NCBI RefSeq assembly: GCF_003265705.1
Contig: NW_020312788.1
Location: 6,712,937 to 6,776,936 of the forward strand
From: Callorhinus ursinus
Taxonomy: Eukaryota; Chordata; Mammalia; Carnivora; Otariidae
Length of the DNA stretch: 64,000 nt
Direction of reading: 5' to 3'
The notes below the pieces were generated by a model. It was not told the DNA's origin, made no database searches, and was given only the letters and a program-made list of their open reading frames with translations. Shown here one piece after another: positions 57,167 to 64,000 of this stretch (within the stretch, counting starts at the first letter, position 1; each line of letters starts with the position of its first letter). A program made the translations under genes and the position numbers.

Positions 57167-57670
57167 AAAAAATAAAGAAAACTAGTTATAAAAATGGGTG
57201 TTGAAATCATAAAAGAAACATTAGAAAGGAAATTCAACATTATATTAAAAGGATACTCCTACACAAAGAGGTATTTTTCAGAAATGCAGAATTGCTTAAT
57301 ATTTATAATATATCAATATTATATGACAAATTAATGTTATCATTGTAAAAGGGGAAAAAAGCAAAGCATTATTTGAATATGACATTTGACCAAAATTGCC
57401 ACACTTCTGGGGACAAAAGAGGTCTTAGCAAAGCAATATAAAGGCTCTTCTTAATATGAGAACTATACATGACAACAGATAGAAAATGTTTTTTAGGAAT
57501 GTGAGGCTCTAGAGTCAAAATTACTGAAATAATTAGAATTATAATAAAGATATTTTTGTCCTAATTATCCAACTTTGTCCCAGAAACGTTCATCTGTATT
57601 ATAAGATTTTAAACAGAAGTAAGATACATAGGCATAACAAGATCAAATTATCATTGTAAAAAAAGGGGGG
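57167..57670 (+). mobile_element. Possible old L1 reverse-transcriptase fragment
   Basis: TTCAGAAATGCAGAATTGCTTAATATTTATAATATATC ... AAAGCATTATTTGAATATGACATTTGACC recalls the L1 region before the reverse-transcriptase core, heavily decayed. Weak. Confidence 0.3.
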
Positions 57671-57674
57671 GGAG

Positions 57675-57880
57675 GGGAGGCACCTGGGTGGCTCAGTCAG
57701 TTAACCGTCTGCCTTCAGCTCAGGTCATGATCCCAGGGTCCTGGGATCGAGCCCCACATCGGGCTCTCTGCTCAGCGGGAAGCCTGCTTCTCCCTCTCCC
57801 ACTCCCCCTGCTTGTGTTCCCTCTCTCACTGTCTCTCTCTCTCTCTGTCAAAATAAATAAATAAAATCTTAATTAAAAAA
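57675..57880 (+). mobile_element. CAN-SINE, consensus-like
   Basis: GGCACCTGGGTGGCTCAGTC, CATGATCCCAGGGTCCTGGG, CCTGCTTCTCCCTCTCCC, (CT)n, TCAAAATAAATAAATAAAATC. Preceded by a G-rich run (57665-57679). No clear target-site duplication. Confidence 0.94.
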
Positions 57881-60800
57881 GAACAATATATTATCAAGGA
57901 ATGTAATAATTCGATTAGGAACTTAAACTGTACTGACTGAATTTTAGGTAATTGTGTTTTAAAGTTAAAGCCATATAGAAACGTAAATGTCTAATAATTT
58001 CTGTATTTCTGACATGAGAAAGAATGGGCTATGTGTTCCTGCCACGACTGTTTGTGGGCACAGAAGGGAGAGGTTAAGGAGGAGAGATGCCGAGAGGGAC
58101 AAGAAGACAGCTAATCTAGATATCAGTGCCCAGGAAGAGAAAGTTGCGGTGGCCCTCCAACACAGAGGGAGAAGAGCTACTTTTTCCATTTCTGAATGTT
58201 GGCTCATTAATAAGAGTTAGCTCTTGGCACATATGCATTCCCAGAAGATGGAATATGTCTTTCTCCTTAAATTCATGTAAGCTACCCAGAAACTCATGAA
58301 TTCCTGGAATGTTTATTAAAATTTTCATATAAACAAGCAATCATTTTCAAACTCTAGTTCCTGGTAATGATCTCCAGGGGTATCATCAAAACATGCATTT
58401 GCACTCAAAGACAGAAGGTGAAAGAAATGGGGAAGACATTTTCTTAAAGATGGATTTTTATTAAAACGCTTATTTTTTTCTGTATTCATTCACATTGGGT
58501 ATTACAGCACCATTAGTAAATTGTTATTTTTACGAGTCTGTTTCACTCAGGAAATTTCTTAATTCATTACATTTTATTAGATCAGCAGTAATGAACCAAA
58601 AACAATATCATTTATTTTTATTACTACTGTAGGTTAAATCACAATGATTTATATAGCCAGATTGAAGCAATGACTGTGTAATTACTCTGTTATTGTCAAT
58701 GATATATTTTTCTTAAATAAGACACTTTAACCACATGTAAAGTCGATTAATATAAAAACTTGGAAGTGGAAATAGACTAGCTACCCAGCCACCATTTTGT
58801 ATTTAAGGTATGATGTAGATCCATTCAGGATGGTGGGCATGGATAATGTAAAGAAACAGGCAAAGCAGTGGTATTGATGAGGTGACAGTGATGGGTCTCT
58901 TACTGTTGGGATTCGTGGTTTAGAATGTTATTCATTGTATCATAAATTTAAGGGGCTCATTCCCTTAAGTTTAAACAGAAGATGACCATTCCAGATAGAC
59001 ACTTGTCTGCATTTTTTTGTCTCTTTCTATGCAAAGAACTCTTTTCTAAGCATTTCTGACCATTTTCCTTTAATGTCTTATAAGTCCAACAGTCATAGCG
59101 TGTTAGTCAATGTTCTTTCCAGCCAACCTCCTGAAGCCTTATGTCACCTCCATTACTCCTATCTTCAGCAGAAATAGAGAATCACTACTCTGACACCTGT
59201 ATTGTAATCTTTAAAACACTTAAAGACCTATCAAAGTCTTTTTCTCTTTCTCAGTACCAAATACAAGATTTCAGTAAATGAGTGCTAATAAATCAAGCCA
59301 ACAAGTTTTGTGTTTTTTAGTAATGTATTAATATTTGCAGCTATCATGAAAGAATTACCTTCAAAATATCTAGAGGAAAAACAATTGTGGGTTACCATCC
59401 ATTATCCATAACCTTGTATCCAAAAGCACCGAAAGCCAAAAAATTAACTCATTTGGCAGAAAAACTTGTTGTGTGGCTATTCATAGCCTTCGTTCTACTC
59501 AGTGTGATTATTCAACTATTTTGTTGCAGTTATATTAATGTGCTTGATTACAGAGTGTTGTCCTAGAATCCATTGTGAGTGTTCCCTAATATGTAGTGAA
59601 TGCACCATATTACTTTCCAAAATTGAAAAAAAAAAAAACTTTATTCTGAAACACATCTGGTCCAAGAATTTTGGACAAAGTGCTGTGAATTTGGTTTGGA
59701 AAAGTGAAATGAGGTCTCCTAAGTAATTCTAAGCTATTCCCCCAGTTTCACTAATTTTTAAATATTTCATTATATACTCTTCTCTACTCTGCCTAATGGT
59801 TAATTCAAAAATGTAATGAACAGTACAAAGTCAGGTAGTTATGCACCTGTTACCAGTACGGAGATACTATGAGGATGGCACTGACACTCCACATGTAGAG
59901 GATACCACAGATGGTCTTGTGGTAAGCAACTTGGGTGAGAAAAGATTAGAAATATCTTGTCAAACAGTTTTGGAGATACTGAGGTCAGCCTAGAGAACCA
60001 AAAGGGAAATGAATGTTTTACACATAGAAATTCATCTGACTACACAGTTTTCTGAAATGTGAAGAAAGAATATAATCAGGTTCTTGTTGGATTATAAATT
60101 GTCATCATGGTCCCAGAATACCTCATTCTGGTTTCTCATCTGCTTTTGACATGGCACAGTCTTTTCTCACCGAGTTATTTTATGTTCTGGACTACGAAGA
60201 GTTAAGTGATTCCCAAAGTCTGATAAGTCACTGCTATTTATCTTTCTATAGTGAAGTTTTAATGTTTTGGAAACAGCAGCTGTTGTTCAGCATAAACTAA
60301 ACTATACTGTAGCCCATGTCATTGCTACTAACTTAGAGCACTCTGAGTGAAAACAAATACAAAAATTTCTGGTTCTTCTTCTTCCTTTTCCTCTCATCCG
60401 TCTCTTCTTCACTTCGGTCTTGACTGAGCAGCCTTAGGGGCAAACAATTTCAATTTCTCTCCGACAGTGTGAGTAGGACAGCACTCTCAATGAACACACA
60501 AGGACTCAAACAACAAAAGTGTGCTCATACAGCTGTGAACCATTCACCTTTTGGCAACAATGGAGGCTCTGCTTAACAAAAAAGGAAACACAACCTAAGT
60601 AATTTTAAAATATTTTGTCATTTATATACACACCATGTCAGACTATAATTCAGAAGTGTGATACATTACAAACTATCTTTATGGCTATTACTGAATAGCG
60701 GTTGCTGGTAACAACAGTGCATTCTGCCATTTGTGTCTGTCTTGCACTCTGCTCCCTTTCTCTTTCTCCTTCTATACGTGTGAGGAAGGGAGCACCTGGG

Positions 60801-62794
60801 TCTTTTAATTCTTCCTTTCTTCCTTTATTTATTTTTGTGTGTCTAGGTCAGTACTTGTCTTGAGGACTTAACGTCATCAAGGTTGGTTTACTCAAGTGAA
60901 AATGCCTCTATCTGATAAATTCAAAGACAGAAAGTCGCTCATGTTTTCAGTATTTCACAAGAAACCAATGAGGGGTGGGGAGCAAAGATGTTCTTAAAGT
61001 TAAAATAATATTTAAGTGTTATTTTGGTTGTGTAATATTATTGAAAATGTTTAATTTATGAGCAATTCTTAATTCAATCAAATCCCATAAGTTAATGATC
61101 CATGCATTACAGTTTTGTCAGCATACTCTTGAACTTGTTAGGCTAATCTGCCTGAAGTGTGGTTTCTTGTTTAATTTTTTTTTCTTAGTTGGTCTGTAAT
61201 TTACGGTCTGTCAACTCATGAATTTTTGAGGGGTGATACAATCATTATTTGTTGTATTCATTAAGTTCATTAAAAATGATTTAATTTTTTTAAGAGAATA
61301 GACTCAAAGAGAAAAACCCTCAAGAGAAGTGAAAGCATAGGCTTTGAGGTAGGCCAAATAAGGCACCATGGACCTTGGGAAATCTTTTTAAGGATGAATA
61401 TAAAGTCAATCCCACTACAAAGCAGGAGTTACTAAGAGAAAAAACATCTCCCATGTGCCGACTCTGTTCTTCTCCTGCTCATACCCCCCTTTCCCTTGGC
61501 ATCATCCTTAATATGTTAGGGAATAGGATCTTTGCTTAGGAGGATTCACCTGTGGAGATACAGTTTGGCCAGTGCAGGTATTGATATTAAATCTAAATGT
61601 AACATTTTATGGTACTTTAGGGATCTCTCATTATTTTTTACTGAAAATACCCCTTATTGAATTAACAAAAGCTTTCATGACTTAATTTGAATCTGTGATT
61701 GCTGGAACAGAACCTAAAGCCTAAGGGGAATTATTAACAATTTATGAGAAATCTTTAAGAGATTGAAAGGGCTAATAGATCTAAAAGAAAATTTAAGTTA
61801 AGGTAGATAAGCTGATTAGTGTGAATACCAAAGAGCAAAGTTTATAAGATTTGAATTGTATTCCTTGAAAAATTTTATGTTAATAAGTTCTCTAAGGTGG
61901 ATAAATAGATAAAATCTCAAAAAGCAAAATTTCAAGTCTCTCTCTTTTATCAATTACTTAAAATGTTAATGGTGTATCTAATAGTCTTTTCCCCCCTGTA
62001 AAAATAAGTGATTATTTCAAAATATGAAATGTAAGTGGTCAGTTTGTGTAGAATACAGTGACAGAAAAAAAAATTAAGAATTGGAAAGAAGGAAAGGCAA
62101 AGGGCAAAAAGCTTTATTCAACTGAATCAGCAGAAAGTGGGACTTCTTTAAACTTAAAATCCAGAAAGAGTTTAGTCCAATTTTTCTATTTCTTCTTAAA
62201 GCCACAGTTTTCTTTTATCCTGGACGTGGAATGAGCTAATGGACAGGACCTCCCATTTACTTCAATTCCTTGCCTGCACAATTTGCTGCAGAATTACTTT
62301 TTCTCACTGAACTCTATCATGTGTTACTGAAAGAAATAAAAAATACTGCCTTATTGGCTGTGGAGAAAGGAAGTAGCATTTTAGAACACAACGCAGAGGT
62401 CAGCATTTGTTTGTACCTAAGCTTGGTGTCACCATTCGAGTGGCTTCCAATTGAATGGTTCTATCCCTGTTCAGTTGATAGCCCAATTCACAAAAGAAAA
62501 CATCTTATTTCTGATACTCCCCATCTGAGGAGACAGAGGCTGCCATTAATCCATTAGAAAAGCCACTGGCACACCTTGGTATTAACAGAAAAATTCCAAC
62601 GTAAACATTGTTTTGTGTAGAGCTGAAAGGCTTAGCAGTGTCAAGTTCTGGTGGCCTGTGTGTTACTGCCCCTCGGGTAGGAGGAGATTCCAAACCTTAA
62701 GTTTATATAAGCATCTCTACATTTGTGAAATGTTCTTTTGAAAAAGTTTTGTCAAAAGCATAATTGAACATTAAACCCCGATTGTTCTTTTAAA
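57881..62794. other. Long unique stretch, no gene or repeat recognised
   Basis: Nearly 5 kb without a recognisable SINE, L1 or LTR, the longest such stretch in the right half. AT-rich, with TAAT/ATTA-rich non-repetitive blocks at 58450-58760. Frames are all below 100 codons (for example 57987-58220 and 62270-62557) and without domains. It may hold conserved non-coding DNA. Confidence 0.4.
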
Positions 62795-63370
62795 AAAACT
62801 TATTTTGGTAAGAACACTTACCATGATATCTACCCTCTTAACAAAATGCTAACTATACAATGCAGTAGTTTTGACTACAGGAACGGTCTTTGTCCAGCAG
62901 ACATCTAGAGCTTATTCATCTTGCTTAACTGAAACTTTATTTCTGTTAACTTAGTGACTCCGCATTTCCTCCTCCTCACAGTCCCTGGCAACCACCATTC
63001 CACAGTGTGATTCTGTTAATTTGACTATTTAGGGACCTCATGTGAGTGGAATCACACGGTATTTGTCTTTCTGTGACTTACTTATTTCACTTAGCATAAT
63101 GTCCTCAAGGTTCATCCATGTCATTGCATATTGCAGAGTTTTCTTTTTCTTTAATATGGAATCATATGTCATTATAGGCATATAACACATATTCTTTTTC
63201 CATTCACCTGTCAATGGACATTTAGGTTGTTTCTACATCTTGGCTATTGTGAATAATGCTGCAATGAACATGAAAGTGCTAATGTCTCTTTGAGATTCTG
63301 ACTTCAATTCTCTTGGGTAAACACCCAGATACGGGATTGCTGGATAATATGGTTGTTCTATTTTTCAATG
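62795..63370 (-). mobile_element. Ancient L1 (L1M-type) 3' end with ORF2 C-terminus
   Basis: On the plus strand: TTTTGGTAAGAACACTTACCATGATATCTACCCTCTTAAC (3' UTR), CCCTGGCAACCACCATTCC, then the antisense of the ORF2 C-terminus (TTATTTCACTTAGCATAATG, TTGGCTATTGTGAATAATGCTGC, GGGATTGCTGGATAATATGG). Diverged well beyond the young L1 copies. Its right side is cut by the SINE. Confidence 0.78.
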
Positions 63371-63459
63371 TGGGGCTTGAACTCACAACCCTGAGATCAA
63401 GTTCTGAGCTGAGATCCGGAGTCGGATGCCTAACCGACTGAGCCACCCAGGTACCCCTG
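63371..63459 (-). mobile_element. CAN-SINE head only
   Basis: Minus-strand GGGGTACCTGGGTGGCTCAGTC then CCGACTCCGGATCTCAGCTCAG and TTGTGAGTTCAAGCCCCAC. It stops at the end of the tRNA-related region, with no (CT)n or A-tail. Confidence 0.85.
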
Positions 63460-63479
63460 CCTTTTCTCTTTCTAATTGT

Positions 63480-63950
63480 TCTCCATACATTCCTCTTCCT
63501 TGAGATTCACAAGGCCCTGAAAAATTGGGCTCAAAATGATCTCTCTAGTATCATTTATTATATTCCTCACTCTTCCACACTCTACAAATCTGAATACTCT
63601 TCTCTTTTTTTTTTTTTTCTGTTCCTCGAATGTATAGCATTCTTTCTGGCTTCTGAAACTTCCCATTGTTTTTCCTAGGAAAACAGTAATTTCCCCTTTC
63701 CTTAGATAATTCTGATTATAATTTTCAAACTCAGCTTTTCCTTACAAGTCTGGGTTAGGTGCTTACATTTCACTTGTACTTCTCCAAGGGTAGCACTAAC
63801 CACCTTTTATTGTAGTTGTCTTTTTGCATATTTTTAATCTTCTCACAAGATTCAAAGTACCGTGAGAGCAAAGACCAAGTTTATTTTGTTTGCCATCACA
63901 CACTTGGCACATAGTATGTGTTCAATAAAATTTGTTTAGCGGATGCATGG
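63480..63950 (+). repeat. L2 LINE 3' end
   Basis: TTGAGATTCACAAGGCCCTG ... TACCGTGAGAGCAAAGACCAAG ... CACTTGGCACATAGTATGTGTTCAATAAAATTTG matches the L2 3' terminus. A T-run of 14 (63607-63620) interrupts it. Confidence 0.72.
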
Positions 63951-64000
63951 ATGTCTGCTACCACTAGACGGTAACTAAAAGAACTGAATAGCACTTACTG

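Noticed and set aside
57675..57750. tRNA-like head of CAN-SINE as a tRNA gene
   Set aside because: Box A/B-derived sequence belongs to the SINE. No complete cloverleaf or independent tRNA boundaries.

Overview
The window is mammalian, from a carnivore. It holds at least sixteen copies of the tRNA-Lys-derived CAN-SINE (head of the type CCTGGGTGGCTCAGT, (CT)n stretch, AATAAA/TCTT tail), a repeat confined to Carnivora, plus young L1 3' ends of a type I associate with caniforms, probably arctoids (bears, seals, mustelids). The arctoid placement is from memory and less certain than Carnivora. I find no functional host protein-coding exon, rRNA, tRNA or CRISPR. It reads as gene-desert or intronic DNA whose structure comes from waves of retrotransposition.

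Layout. 1-10 kb: six GT/CA microsatellites, three CAN-SINEs, old L1 pieces, a decayed processed pseudogene of PRPS1-type phosphoribosyl pyrophosphate synthetase (about 5215-6045, minus) and an antisense MaLR-type LTR (8576-9170). 10-15 kb: mostly unique AT-rich sequence. 15434-22501: a full-length 7.07-kb L1 on the minus strand, bounded by a perfect 16-bp target-site duplication, with a CpG-rich 5' UTR, frameshifted ORF1, and ORF2 with four stops and three frameshifts. 22.5-34 kb: unique sequence with SINEs, a SINE-L1 chimera sharing one duplication (23635-24019), and a 3' UTR-only L1 (33886-34241). 34-42 kb: SINEs including a nested pair, old L1, a MaLR LTR, an L1 ORF2 fragment lacking a 3' UTR and A-tail (39515-39949), and a 38-bp perfect inverted repeat around it. 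42-64 kb: MIR, L2, MER20, an LTR, a long degraded L1M/HAL1-like block (53.7-56.8 kb), more SINEs, and an old L1 plus L2 at the right end.

No set of genes works together here. The only coding logic is that of the L1: ORF1p (RNA-binding chaperone) and ORF2p (endonuclease plus reverse transcriptase) once mobilised L1 and, in trans, the SINEs and the PRPS transcript. This L1 copy is dead by sequence. I found no convincing undescribed system. The most informative oddities are the chimera, the 38-bp inverted repeat and the tailless L1 insertion.
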